DNA of 64,000 bases from CAZQFV01 sp964592645 (GTDB lineage: Bacteria; Chloroflexota; Chloroflexia; DTKN01): positions 21,971 through 85,970 of the forward strand of contig CAZQFV010000017.1 of NCBI GenBank assembly GCA_964592645.1. Direction: 5' to 3'. Under the pieces are notes generated by a model. The model did no database searches, had not been told where the DNA came from, and was given only the letters and a program-made list of their open reading frames with translations. Of this stretch, positions 44,294 through 53,145 are shown piece after piece. Position 1 is the stretch's first letter; each line of letters begins with the position of its first letter. The translations under genes were made by a program, and so were the position numbers.

Positions 44294-45406
44294 CTAGAGG
44301 TAAGCGTTCTCCGTGTTGCGGTCAAAGATATGCATATGCTCCATGTTAAAGACGGCCCGCATGCTGTCTCCCGACCGCACCTGGGTGCGGTTGTCCACGC
44401 GGGCCAAAAAGTTCTGGGGGCCGACCATCATATAGACAAAGATCTCCGCCCCCAGGCGCTCGACGACATCCACCTGCACTTTCAGCTCGGCGTCCGGCGC
44501 CACCCCCTTGGGCAGGAAGGCGGCATCGTGGATGTCCTCGGGCCGCAGGCCAAAGATGATGTCCGCGGGAGCGCCTTTTTCGCGCAGGGCGCTGGCCTGG
44601 GCGGCCGGCACGGGCACGCGGAAGGCCTCGGTGTCCACATACAGCGTCTGGCCATCGGAGACGAGCCGGGCATTGAAAAAGTTCATCGCCGGGCTGCCGA
44701 TGAACCCGGCCACGAACTTGTTCCCCGGGGTGTGATAGAGGTTGTAGGGCGTGTCCAACTGCTGCAGCAGGCCGTCCTTGAGCACGGCGATGCGCGTGCC
44801 CATGGTCATGGCCTCCACCTGGTCGTGCGTCACGTAGACAAAGGTGGTCTGCAGGCGCTGGTGCAGCTTGATCAGCTCGGCCCGCGTGGCCACGCGCAGC
44901 TTGGCGTCCAGGTTGGAGAGGGGCTCGTCCATCAGGAATACCTTGGGCTCGCGGACGATGGCCCGGCCCAGGGCGACGCGCTGGCGCTGGCCGCCGGAGA
45001 GGGCCCGCGGCTTGCGGTCCAGGAACTGCTCGATGCCCAGGATGGCCGCGGCCTCCTTGACCCGCCGATCGATCTCCGCCTTGGGCGTGCCACGCATGCG
45101 CAGGGCAAAGGCCATGTTGTCGTACACCGACATGTGCGGGTAGAGGGCGTAGGACTGGAACACCATGGCGATGTCGCGGTCTTTGGGGGCGATGTCGTTG
45201 ACCACCCGATCGCCGATCTTGATGGTGCCCCGGGAGATCTCTTCCAGGCCGGCCAGCATGCGCAGGGCGGTGCTCTTTCCGCAGCCGGAAGGGCCGACCA
45301 AGACGAGGAACTCCTTGTCTTCTATGAACAGGCTCAGGTCGGTAATCGCCGGGCTGGTGGTGCCGGGGTAATACTTGTAAACGTGCTCGTAGGTGACACT
45401 TGCCAT
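44294..45406 (-). CDS. ugpC: Sugar ABC transporter ATP-binding protein (MalK/UgpC/MsmK type)
   Basis: A 370-residue ATPase: Walker A GPSGCGKST (about 38), LSGGQRQRVALGRAI (signature, about 135), VFLMDEPLSNLDAKLR (Walker B) and YVTHDQVEAMTMG (H-loop), followed by the C-terminal OB-type regulatory domain (FGLRPEDIHD). This is the common multi-sugar ATPase. It follows the two permease genes in the same direction with 129 bases between. A perfect palindrome CGTTCGAACG (45423-45432) lies just upstream of its start and could be a regulator site. Confidence 0.92.
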   Translation of the reverse strand: MASVTYEHVYKYYPGTTSPAITDLSLFIEDKEFLVLVGPSGCGKSTALRMLAGLEEISRGTIKIGDRVVNDIAPKDRDIAMVFQSYALYPHMSVYDNMAFALRMRGTPKAEIDRRVKEAAAILGIEQFLDRKPRALSGGQRQRVALGRAIVREPKVFLMDEPLSNLDAKLRVATRAELIKLHQRLQTTFVYVTHDQVEAMTMGTRIAVLKDGLLQQLDTPYNLYHTPGNKFVAGFIGSPAMNFFNARLVSDGQTLYVDTEAFRVPVPAAQASALREKGAPADIIFGLRPEDIHDAAFLPKGVAPDAELKVQVDVVERLGAEIFVYMMVGPQNFLARVDNRTQVRSGDSMRAVFNMEHMHIFDRNTENAYL

Positions 45407-45535
45407 CTAGGTCCTCCTTGGACGTTCGAACGGTCCTACTACTGACCCCTGCATAGCTCGCTATACTGCCTTGAAGCCGAAATCCGTGTGCCCCGGCTTT
45501 AGGGATCTATGCAGATCGATGTGTTCCGACGCTTT

Positions 45536-46402
45536 CTACCCCTTGACCGATCCCAACGTCAATCCGGAGATCAGCCACTTGGACGAGTACAGGAAGAGTG
45601 CCATCACCGGGATCGAAACCAGGATCGAGGCGGCAGCGAACTGCCCCCATTGGGTCTGGAACTGCCCCTGCATGCGCACCAGACCGAGGGTCCAGGTCAA
45701 GAGCTGCTCTTTTTGCAGCATGATGCGGGCCAGCAAAAAGTCGTTCCAGGCGGTCATAAAGTTGAAGAGAAAGACGATGGCCAGCGCCGGCGTCGAAAGC
45801 GGCAGGATCACGCTGACAAACGATTTGATTCGCGACGCTCCGTCGATCATCGCCGCCTCTTCGAGGTCCACCGGGATGGTGTCGTAGTAGCCCTTCAGGA
45901 TCCAGATGCTAAAGGGGATGGAGCCCACGGAATAGGCCAGCAGCAACCCGCGGTAGGAGTTGAACAGCCCCAGCCGGACGGCCAGGATATAGATCGGCAC
46001 CGTCAGCATGGCGGCCGGGATCATCTGGGTGGCCAATAGGAACACCAGCCCCGGCCCGCGGCCGGGAAACTTCCAGCGCGAAAAGGCATAGGCCGAAGTG
46101 CTGGCCAGGATGACCCCGAAGAGGGCGGTGCTGACGGTGATGATCAGGCTGTTCCATAGCCAGGAGGGAAACATCCCGGTCAGTACGGCCTGGTAGCTGG
46201 ACAGCGTCGCGTCCGGCGGGATGATCGACAGGTCGGTCGAAAGCAGCCGGTTGCCCGGGCGCAGCGAGACGGAAACGACGCGCAGGGCCGGGTACACGGT
46301 GATGATGCAGGCGATGATCAACGCCAGGTGGATCAGTATCCGCGCAAAGGGGCTGTCGCCCCGCGAGCGTGTGAAGAAGCCACGCCATCGACCGCTTTTC
46401 AT
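45536..46402 (-). CDS. malG: Sugar ABC transporter permease (MalG type)
   Basis: A 288-residue inner-membrane protein with six TM segments. The EAA loop, EEAAMIDGASRIKSFVSVI, is at about residue 185 and contacts the ATPase. ATG 46402 overlaps the upstream permease stop (ATGA), so the two permeases are translationally coupled. The start fits the usual length for the MalG group. Confidence 0.9.
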   Translation of the reverse strand: MKSGRWRGFFTRSRGDSPFARILIHLALIIACIITVYPALRVVSVSLRPGNRLLSTDLSIIPPDATLSSYQAVLTGMFPSWLWNSLIITVSTALFGVILASTSAYAFSRWKFPGRGPGLVFLLATQMIPAAMLTVPIYILAVRLGLFNSYRGLLLAYSVGSIPFSIWILKGYYDTIPVDLEEAAMIDGASRIKSFVSVILPLSTPALAIVFLFNFMTAWNDFLLARIMLQKEQLLTWTLGLVRMQGQFQTQWGQFAAASILVSIPVMALFLYSSKWLISGLTLGSVKG

Positions 46403-48201
46403 TTCGGAGACCCCCCTTTCTCATCGCCACGGCGCAGCGAGAGCCGGAACCGTCGGCGAGGCGTGGGGGCGGATTCCGTCACCCCGCGCAGCGCGCCGGT
46501 GGAGTAGATGTAGAACACGGAGAAGCCAAGCAAGATGACAAAGATCACCAAGGCAAAGGCGGCGGCAAAGCCGTACTGGTTGTATTGGAAGGCGGCGCGG
46601 AAGAGGGCCGTCACCAGGATGTCGGACGTCTCCAACTCGTTTTCGTTGATGAAAAAGGGCACGTTAAAGTTGTTGAACGTCCAGATCACCCCCAGGACGA
46701 TGGCCGGGGTCAGCACCGGCTGTAGGAGCGGCCAGGTGATCCTGCGGAACTGCTGCCACCAGGTGGCCCCGTCGATCTCGGCGGCCTCGTACAGCTCGGC
46801 CGGGATACTCTGCAGACCTCCCAACAGGATCACCATCATGAAGGGGATGCCCAGCCAGATGTTGACGATGTTCATGGCGATAAAGTTGGCCGTGGGGTCG
46901 CTCTTCCACTGTACGGCAGCCAGTCCGATTTTCTGCAGCATGATGTTGATAAAGCCGTACTCGTAGTGGAACTCGCCGCGCCAGGCCAGGACGGCCACGA
47001 TGGGCGGCAGCGCCCAGGGGATCACCAACAGGGCGCGGTACAGGCCGCGCATCTTCATCGGCCGGTTCAGCAGCAGGGCCAGGACCAGTCCGCCAAAGAC
47101 ATGCACGGGCACCTGGATGCCGGTCCACAGGATGGTGCGCAGAAAGACCGGGAAGAAATAGGCCCTTTTCAACACCGGCATGGTAAAGATCTGCTTGAGG
47201 TTGGTCCATCCTTGCTCCAAGCTGTAGTTGGGGTTCTTGAAATAGCGCAGGCTCATGTTGGAGAATGCCAGCCGGATCTCGTAGCCCATCGGGTAGACGA
47301 CGAGCAGACAGAGGCCGACGATGGCCGGCGACAGGAGCACAAAGGGCAGGGCGTAGCGCGTCTTGCTCGGTGGGAGGCCGATCGAAATGGCCAGGCCGCC
47401 CAGGAGGACGGAAAGAAGGGCCAGGGCGAAGATGGCCCAGGCCTTCTGAGAGAGGGCCGTTCCGGCCAGGTAGAGCGAGTAGCCGACCGCCGCCGTGTTG
47501 AGGAGGGCCGAGACGGTCCGCACCCAGGGGGCCGGCCCTCCCCGGCGCAGGAGCAAGAGCAGGCCGATCGCGGCATGGGCCAGCCCATAGACCAGGGCGA
47601 CGATGCCCCAGCCCGTCGCTTGTTCCTCCAGGGAAGCGACGTCGAGCCGGAGCGGCGCCAGCACCCACCCCAGGAGACGGACCAGGGCGAGCACGCCGGC
47701 GACCAGGCCCAGCGCTCCGCTGACCAGGTGCAGGATGGCGAGCAGGAGCGTCCAGCGGGGGCCGCTCAGCACCAGGCCCAGCAGCAAGTAGGTGTAGGCG
47801 GAGATGACCACCGCGACGAGCACGATGATCAGAAGCGTTTGGAAGACCTCTCCCAGTCCGAGCAAGGTCTGGATCTCCGTCTGGGGAGCCAGGAGCGCCA
47901 GCAGGTAGAGCAACACCCAGCCGGCCGCGGCGACGCCCACCCAGCCGAGCGTCCCGCCGATCTCTGCCGCTTGGCGTCCGGCCTGCCCCGGGAGGATTTC
48001 CCCCTTGGCCCTGGCCGACAGGTGGCTGCCCGCGAAGGCGGCCCCCCCGGACAGCAGGGCCAGGATGATCAGGGTGATATTGACCCCGGCCGATCGCGGC
48101 GCGAGGAAGAGCACCGCGCCGGCCGCCAAGGCGACCACGGTGCCGGCGATGGCCAGGATCAACGCGAGGTTGACTCGAGGCTTGGCTTTCTCTGCGTCCA
48201 T
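46399..48201 (-). CDS. malF: Sugar ABC transporter permease (MalF type) with long N-terminal membrane extension
   Basis: A 600-residue permease. The C-terminal 315 residues are a standard MalF-type permease (YALPFVLLSPAIVGLCLLVV, then EAA loop ELYEAAEIDGATWWQQF at about 500). The N-terminal 285 residues are extra, with about eight more hydrophobic segments (for example LALILAIAGTVVALAAGAVLF, TLLIIVLVAVVISAYTY). E. coli MalF has a shorter addition, so this is a distinctive form. The extension may be a fused membrane domain or a packed regulator; its function is unknown. It follows malE after a strong hairpin. Confidence 0.88.
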   Translation of the reverse strand: MDAEKAKPRVNLALILAIAGTVVALAAGAVLFLAPRSAGVNITLIILALLSGGAAFAGSHLSARAKGEILPGQAGRQAAEIGGTLGWVGVAAAGWVLLYLLALLAPQTEIQTLLGLGEVFQTLLIIVLVAVVISAYTYLLLGLVLSGPRWTLLLAILHLVSGALGLVAGVLALVRLLGWVLAPLRLDVASLEEQATGWGIVALVYGLAHAAIGLLLLLRRGGPAPWVRTVSALLNTAAVGYSLYLAGTALSQKAWAIFALALLSVLLGGLAISIGLPPSKTRYALPFVLLSPAIVGLCLLVVYPMGYEIRLAFSNMSLRYFKNPNYSLEQGWTNLKQIFTMPVLKRAYFFPVFLRTILWTGIQVPVHVFGGLVLALLLNRPMKMRGLYRALLVIPWALPPIVAVLAWRGEFHYEYGFINIMLQKIGLAAVQWKSDPTANFIAMNIVNIWLGIPFMMVILLGGLQSIPAELYEAAEIDGATWWQQFRRITWPLLQPVLTPAIVLGVIWTFNNFNVPFFINENELETSDILVTALFRAAFQYNQYGFAAAFALVIFVILLGFSVFYIYSTGALRGVTESAPTPRRRFRLSLRRGDEKGGSPK

Positions 48202-48321
48202 CCTATTTTCCCTTTGAACTACAAGGGCCCAGGGGTTCTACGATGCTCACCGCAAGGGCCGCACAGGATTCTCCTCTCTGACGCCGATTGGACAAACTTG
48301 CCGGGATGGGGCTTGTGGACT

Positions 48322-48363
48322 TGCCACGGATACACGGACAACTTCGTCCGTGTATCCGTGGCA
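48322..48363. repeat. Perfect 18-bp inverted repeat between malE and malF
   Basis: TGCCACGGATACACGGAC (48322-48339) pairs with its exact complement at 48346-48363 around a six-base loop. It sits just after the malE stop in the direction of transcription, with no T-run after it. By analogy with the malE-malF REP in E. coli it may stabilise the upstream mRNA and lower expression of the permeases. Confidence 0.7.
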
Positions 48364-48373
48364 GAAATCCGAG

Positions 48374-49609
48374 TTACTTTTGCTTGGCGATGCAGTCTTC
48401 GGCCGATTTCTGCATCGACTCGGCGGCGGCCGCCGGGGTCGTGCTGCCGGACAGGACTGCCAGCATCTCGGGCTTCATCGAGTCCCAGTTGCAGCGCATC
48501 TCGAGCACGGACGGCATCGGCGTACCGACGACCATCTGATCGGCGCTGCCCTTGAGGATCGGGTCGCTGGTGATCGACGGATCGCTGGCGACTTCCTTCA
48601 GCCCGGGCAGGCGGCTCAGCTTCTTGATCATCTCCACCTGGTTGTCCTTGTTGGTGGCAAAGACGATAAAGTCCTTCACCACCGCCAGGTGCGTCTCGGG
48701 GATGCCCTTGGGGATCATGAAGTAGGTGCCGCTGGTGTAGGGGGCGGGCCACTTGCCGGTGGACTTGACCATCGGGATGCGGGCCACGCCGAGCTTCTCG
48801 CCCATGGCTTCCTTGTAGCCGCCCAGCGACCAGTCGCCGTTGATGATCATGGCGGCCTTGCCTTCCTTGAACAGGGAGTCGGCCCCGTTGTAGTCGGACT
48901 CGGGCGGGACGATGCCCTTGGCCTTCAGGTCGGCCAGGAACTGCAAGGTGGCGACCATCTCGGGGGTGTTCAGGGTCGGAGTGGTGCCGTCATCGGCAAA
49001 GACCTTGCCGCCGAAGCCGCCCAGCCAGGGGACCAACCAGAAGGGCTCGGTCTGGTTGTAGACCAGCGGGTAGACGCCGGCGGGCATCTTGCCGGCCAGG
49101 GCCAGCAGGGCGTCGGTGTCGGCCGGCGGGGTGGCGATGAGGTCCTTGTTGTAGAGCAGCATCAGGTGGTTGCCGCTGGAGATGGGGACGGCCCAGGTCT
49201 TGCCCTGCATCTTGACCGATTCGACGTACTTGGACAGATCTACAATCCCGTCCACGGGTATGATCAGGTCGGCGGTGGTGAAGGGTCCGGCGTGGTCGTT
49301 GACCGTCCACAGCAGGTCGGGCGGGGCGCCGGCCAGGGAGGCGTTCTGGAAGTCCTCGCGCAGCGCCTCGACGTCCTTGTTGACGACCTCGAAGGTCACG
49401 TTCGGGTACAGCGCGGTGTAGGCCGCGCAGAGGGACTGGACGTACTGCAGCCCGCCGTCGACTTCGCCTTCCTTGGTCCACAGGACGATCTTGACAGGCT
49501 CGGTGATCTTGGTCGGCTCGGCCGGCTTGGGGGTGGCGGTGGGGCCGCAGGCGGCCAGCACGGTGAACAGGGTCAGAGAGATCATGGCCAAAAGCAAGTG
49601 CTTCTTCAT
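48374..49609 (-). CDS. malE: Sugar ABC transporter substrate-binding lipoprotein (MalE type)
   Basis: A 411-residue lipoprotein: signal MKKHLLLAMISLTLFTVLAAC with the lipobox at LAAC, then a Pro/Thr-rich linker (TATPKPAEPTK) and a family-1 extracellular solute-binding fold (IVLWTKEGEVDGGLQYVQS, DLLWTVNDHAGPFTTADLI, YNGADSLFKEGKAAMIINGD). GAGGAGG lies before ATG 49609. It delivers an oligosaccharide to the MalFG permease. Neighbouring glucan enzymes suggest maltodextrin-like substrates; the true ligand cannot be read from sequence. Confidence 0.9.
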   Translation of the reverse strand: MKKHLLLAMISLTLFTVLAACGPTATPKPAEPTKITEPVKIVLWTKEGEVDGGLQYVQSLCAAYTALYPNVTFEVVNKDVEALREDFQNASLAGAPPDLLWTVNDHAGPFTTADLIIPVDGIVDLSKYVESVKMQGKTWAVPISSGNHLMLLYNKDLIATPPADTDALLALAGKMPAGVYPLVYNQTEPFWLVPWLGGFGGKVFADDGTTPTLNTPEMVATLQFLADLKAKGIVPPESDYNGADSLFKEGKAAMIINGDWSLGGYKEAMGEKLGVARIPMVKSTGKWPAPYTSGTYFMIPKGIPETHLAVVKDFIVFATNKDNQVEMIKKLSRLPGLKEVASDPSITSDPILKGSADQMVVGTPMPSVLEMRCNWDSMKPEMLAVLSGSTTPAAAAESMQKSAEDCIAKQK

Positions 49610-49755
49610 TTGGATCCTCCTCTCAGAGTTTTTGAAGTGACCGTTCTCGTTGGATGGGGATGGTTTCCCCATAAGCCGCAGCGGATCATTCTTTCTTCCG
49701 TTCGCCCTCCTTTCGTTGCGCTATCGGGCCCCGGGCCGCATATCCGGGGCCGGTC

Positions 49756-51003
49756 CTATGCCACGGCCATGGCCGCTTCTTCCGGCCAGACGGTATAAGG
49801 GTGACAGGAAACGGCCATGTCGGGCCCACTGAAGAATTCTTGCAGCACCGTGGCCACTGCGCCGAGAGCCACGGCCTCTGCTCCCAGGTTGCTTTCCACA
49901 ACGCGCATGCTGGAGGCGGCCACGGGCAACGCGCAGCGGCGCACCGTTTCGCGCAGCGGTTCCAGGAAGAAGGAACCGGCGCGGGCCACGCCGCCGCCGA
50001 TGACGATGATGCCCGGGTTGAGCAGGTTGACCAGGCTGGTGAGGGCGGTGCCGATTCGCCGGCCGGCCTGGGCCAGAATGCGGCGGGCGGCGGTGTCGCC
50101 GTTCTGCGCCGCCGCGATGAGATCGAGGATCGTCACCTTGCCCCCCTCTTTGGGCCGTCCGGTCAGCTCGCGAAAGGCCTGCACGATGGCGGGGGCCGCG
50201 GCCATCGCTTCCAGGCAGCCGGAACTGCCGCAGCGGCACGGCGGACCGTCCTCGTCGATGACGGCGTGGCCGATCTCCCCGGCGCTGCCGATCTCGCCGC
50301 GGTAGATGCGCCCATCCAGGATCAGGCCGCAGCCCACCCCGGTCCCCACCTTGACGAAGGCCACGTTGCGCGCTCCGCGCCCCGCGCCCCACCAGTATTC
50401 GCCCACCGCGCCCAGGTTGGCGTCGTTGTCCAGGTGCACCGGCTTGCCCAGCCGTTCGCGCAGCCGGTCGCGCAGCGGGATGTCGTGCCAGCCGGGCATA
50501 ATGGGCGGAAAGATCGTCTTGCCGGTGGCATAGTCCAGCGGCCCGGGCACGCCGATGCCCACGCCGACCACATGCTCCATGCTCAGCCCGGCCTTGTGCA
50601 GGGCCTGCTCGATCAGGCGGACGACGCGATCCAGCCCCACCTCGGGGCCCTCTTCGATGTCGAACGGCTCTTCCAGGCGGACCACCGGCCGGGCCTGCAG
50701 GTCGGTCAGCAGTACCATGAGGTGGGTGGCGCCCACGTCTACCCCGACGACGTAGCCGGCCTGCCCGTTGAACTCCAGCAGGATGGGCCGCCGGCCGCCC
50801 TGCGACCGGCCGGCCCCCACCTCGCGGACCAAATTGGCCGCGATCAGGTCGGCGATGATGCTGGAAACGGTGGAACGGCTGAGGTGGGTGCGCTTGGCAA
50901 TGTCGGCCCGCGAAATGCGCCCGGCCTGGCGGATGAGGTTGAGCACCAGGCTCTCGTTGAATTCCCGCATTAGGCTGACATCGGCCGAAGTGTTGCTGCT
51001 CAC
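49756..51003 (-). CDS. ROK-family transcriptional regulator (NagC/XylR type)
   Basis: A 415-residue protein from the GTG at 51003 (GGAG upstream; a TTG at 51015 is less well placed). The N-terminal winged helix (LNLIRQAGRISRADIAKRTHL) is followed by a sugar-kinase-like domain with VVGVDVGATHLMVLL, IGVPGPLD and the zinc-binding CRCGSSGCLEA typical of ROK proteins. It sits upstream of malE in the same direction, with a near-perfect promoter at 51045-51073, so it is the likely controller of the importer and the glycosidase genes. The ROK domain probably senses the sugar. Confidence 0.92.
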   Translation of the reverse strand: MSSNTSADVSLMREFNESLVLNLIRQAGRISRADIAKRTHLSRSTVSSIIADLIAANLVREVGAGRSQGGRRPILLEFNGQAGYVVGVDVGATHLMVLLTDLQARPVVRLEEPFDIEEGPEVGLDRVVRLIEQALHKAGLSMEHVVGVGIGVPGPLDYATGKTIFPPIMPGWHDIPLRDRLRERLGKPVHLDNDANLGAVGEYWWGAGRGARNVAFVKVGTGVGCGLILDGRIYRGEIGSAGEIGHAVIDEDGPPCRCGSSGCLEAMAAAPAIVQAFRELTGRPKEGGKVTILDLIAAAQNGDTAARRILAQAGRRIGTALTSLVNLLNPGIIVIGGGVARAGSFFLEPLRETVRRCALPVAASSMRVVESNLGAEAVALGAVATVLQEFFSGPDMAVSCHPYTVWPEEAAMAVA

Positions 51004-51044
51004 GGTACGCTCCAAAAGGGCGGTAGCGTTCGCAAACCGTGGGT

Positions 51045-51073
51045 ATTATAACACAAAGGAGTTGGTTTGTCAA
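51045..51073 (-). promoter_or_regulatory. Consensus sigma-70 promoter of the ROK regulator
   Basis: TTGACA (51068-51073), exactly 17 bases, TATAAT (51045-51050) on the minus strand, 42 bases before the GTG. Perfect match at both elements. It may drive ROK, malE, malF, malG and ugpC together. Confidence 0.85.
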
Positions 51074-51090
51074 GAGGACGAACGAAGAAC

Positions 51091-53085
51091 TCAAGGGACC
51101 GCTCGGCCCGTGTAGCGGGAGACCCCCCCCTGCCGTGTCCCGGCCCACACCGTCCCGTCGGCGGCCACGACGACGCACAGCACGTCGTTGTCCGCCAGCC
51201 CGTCGGCCGTCGTGTAGGAGCTCCAGTCGCGGCCGTCGAACCGGGAGAGGCCGCCGTAGGTGCCGACCCACAGTGCGCCATCCGGGGCTACGGCGAGCGC
51301 GCGCACCTGGTTGCCGGCCAGCCCGTCGCCGGAGGTGTAGGGGGTCCAGGTCGTTCCGTCGAAGCGCGCAAGGCCGATGGGGGTGCCGAACCAGAGGGCG
51401 CCGTCTGCCCCCACGGCCACCGCCGTAGCCGTGTTGCGGGCCAGGCCCTCGGCCGTGGTGTAGGCGGTCCAGTACCGGCCGTCGAAACGGGCGGCGCCGC
51501 GTGCCGTGGCCATCCAGAGCGCGCCGTCGGCGGACATGGCCAAGGACTGGATGTTGCTGTAGGCCAGGCCGGCCGCGCCGGTGTAGACCTTCCAGCCCCG
51601 GCCGTCGAAATGGGCCAGCAGCCCGGCGCGCGTGCCGGCCCACAACGTGCCGTCGGCGGCCAGGACGACGGCAGCGATGTTGGTGTCCGGCAGGCCGGCC
51701 GTCCTTGTGTAGCTCGTCCAGGATTGCCCATCGAAGTGCGAGATGCCGGCAAAGGTGCCGAACCACAAGCTTCCGTCCGGCGCGGCGGCGATGGCCTGCA
51801 CCCAGTTGTTCACCAACCCGTCGGCGGTCGTGAGGTGCGTCCAGCGTTGCCCGTCGAAACGCGAGACGCCGCCGTGGGTGCCGAACCACAGCGTACCGCC
51901 CTGGTCCACGGCGCAGGCTTGCACCCAGTTGCGGGCCGGTCCGTCATTGGTCGTGTAGGCGCTCCAGTGCTGCCCTTCCAGGCGCGCCAGCCCGTGTCCG
52001 GATGTCCCGAACCAGGGCCGGCCGTCCGGGTCCACGGCGACGGCGCGGACGTCGTCATCGACCAACCCGTTGCGCGAGGTATAGGTCGTCCACTCCCCCT
52101 CCTGGAAACGGGCCGCCCCGTGGCGCGTGGCAAACCAAACCGTGCCGTCGGCCGCGGCGGAAACGGCCTGAACATAGTCGTCGGGCAGGCCGTCGCGCGT
52201 CGTGTAGGTGGTCCAGGTCTGGCCGTCGAAGGCGGAGGCCCCGTAGGCGGTTCCCACCCAGATCACTCCGTCGGGGCCGGCCGCCACCGCCAGGGCGTTG
52301 TTGTCGGACAGGCCGTTGTTGGCAGTGTAGGTCGTCCAGCCGTTTCCGTCGAAGGCGGATACCCCGGCCCGCGTGGCGAACCACAGCGTTCCGTTCGGCG
52401 CCACGGCCACGCCGCGCACCCTGTTGTGGGCCAGCCCGTCGCGGGTGGTGTAGCCTTGCCAACTCCGTCCGTCGAAGCGCCAGGCCCCCCCAAAGACCGT
52501 CCCCAGCCACACCGCCCCGTCGGGGGCGACGACGATGGCCGTCACGTTGCCGTCGCCCAGGCCGTCGGCGGCGGTGTAGCCGCGCCAGGAGGCGCCGTCG
52601 AAGCGGGAAACGCCGCGCAGCGTGCCGAACCACAGCGCGCCGTCGGGAGCCACGGCCACGGCGCGCACATAGGTGCCGAGCAGCCCGTCGTCGGCCGTGT
52701 AGGAGGTATAGCTTCCGTCCGGCAGGTTCCAGCGCACGACCCCGCCAGGCCCACCCGTCCACAAGTTCCCCTGCCGGTCGAAGGCCATGGCCAGGATGTC
52801 GTTGCCGTCGGTGTAGGAGGTCCAGTCCGGCGTCCGGCTGGGAACGGTGAGGTCCGGAAGCGCTACCGTAGGCGCGGGTGGGCGCGTCGGGCGGCGGGTG
52901 GGGGAAGGGCCGGCCGTCGGCGGTGGCGGCGTGGGCGCCCGCCGGCGGTTTTCCGATTGGAAAGCGGTGTACAGGGCGAGGGCCAGGATCGCGGTGGCCG
53001 CCAGGAAGACGAGCGTCTGCAGCGGCCGGCCGGGATCTTGCCGGCGCGCCTGCGCCTTGTCCGCCGTCGGAGTCTGGCGTGCCAT
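51091..53085 (-). CDS. Membrane-anchored protein with 14 propeller repeats (two-component-type Reg_prop)
   Basis: A 664-residue protein. A single TM segment (TLVFLAATAILALALYTAF) follows a short basic N-terminus, then a Pro/Thr-rich stalk. The rest comprises 14 repeats of about 41 residues with the pattern WxxYTxxDGLxxNxVxAVAVAPDGxLWxGTxxGVSRFDG. Fourteen repeats equal two seven-bladed beta-propellers. Reg_prop units normally occur in hybrid sensor kinases; here there is no kinase or HTH domain, so it is a stand-alone sensor or a binding protein on the outer face. ATG 53085 is chosen; a TTG at 53133 is possible. Adjacent to the amylase gene. Confidence 0.82.
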   Translation of the reverse strand: MARQTPTADKAQARRQDPGRPLQTLVFLAATAILALALYTAFQSENRRRAPTPPPPTAGPSPTRRPTRPPAPTVALPDLTVPSRTPDWTSYTDGNDILAMAFDRQGNLWTGGPGGVVRWNLPDGSYTSYTADDGLLGTYVRAVAVAPDGALWFGTLRGVSRFDGASWRGYTAADGLGDGNVTAIVVAPDGAVWLGTVFGGAWRFDGRSWQGYTTRDGLAHNRVRGVAVAPNGTLWFATRAGVSAFDGNGWTTYTANNGLSDNNALAVAAGPDGVIWVGTAYGASAFDGQTWTTYTTRDGLPDDYVQAVSAAADGTVWFATRHGAARFQEGEWTTYTSRNGLVDDDVRAVAVDPDGRPWFGTSGHGLARLEGQHWSAYTTNDGPARNWVQACAVDQGGTLWFGTHGGVSRFDGQRWTHLTTADGLVNNWVQAIAAAPDGSLWFGTFAGISHFDGQSWTSYTRTAGLPDTNIAAVVLAADGTLWAGTRAGLLAHFDGRGWKVYTGAAGLAYSNIQSLAMSADGALWMATARGAARFDGRYWTAYTTAEGLARNTATAVAVGADGALWFGTPIGLARFDGTTWTPYTSGDGLAGNQVRALAVAPDGALWVGTYGGLSRFDGRDWSSYTTADGLADNDVLCVVVAADGTVWAGTRQGGVSRYTGRAVP

Positions 53086-53145
53086 TCTTTGTGCCTTCGT
53101 GCCTTTGGTAATTATGAGGCGGGTTCTGGCCAAGGCCCGGAGGCC

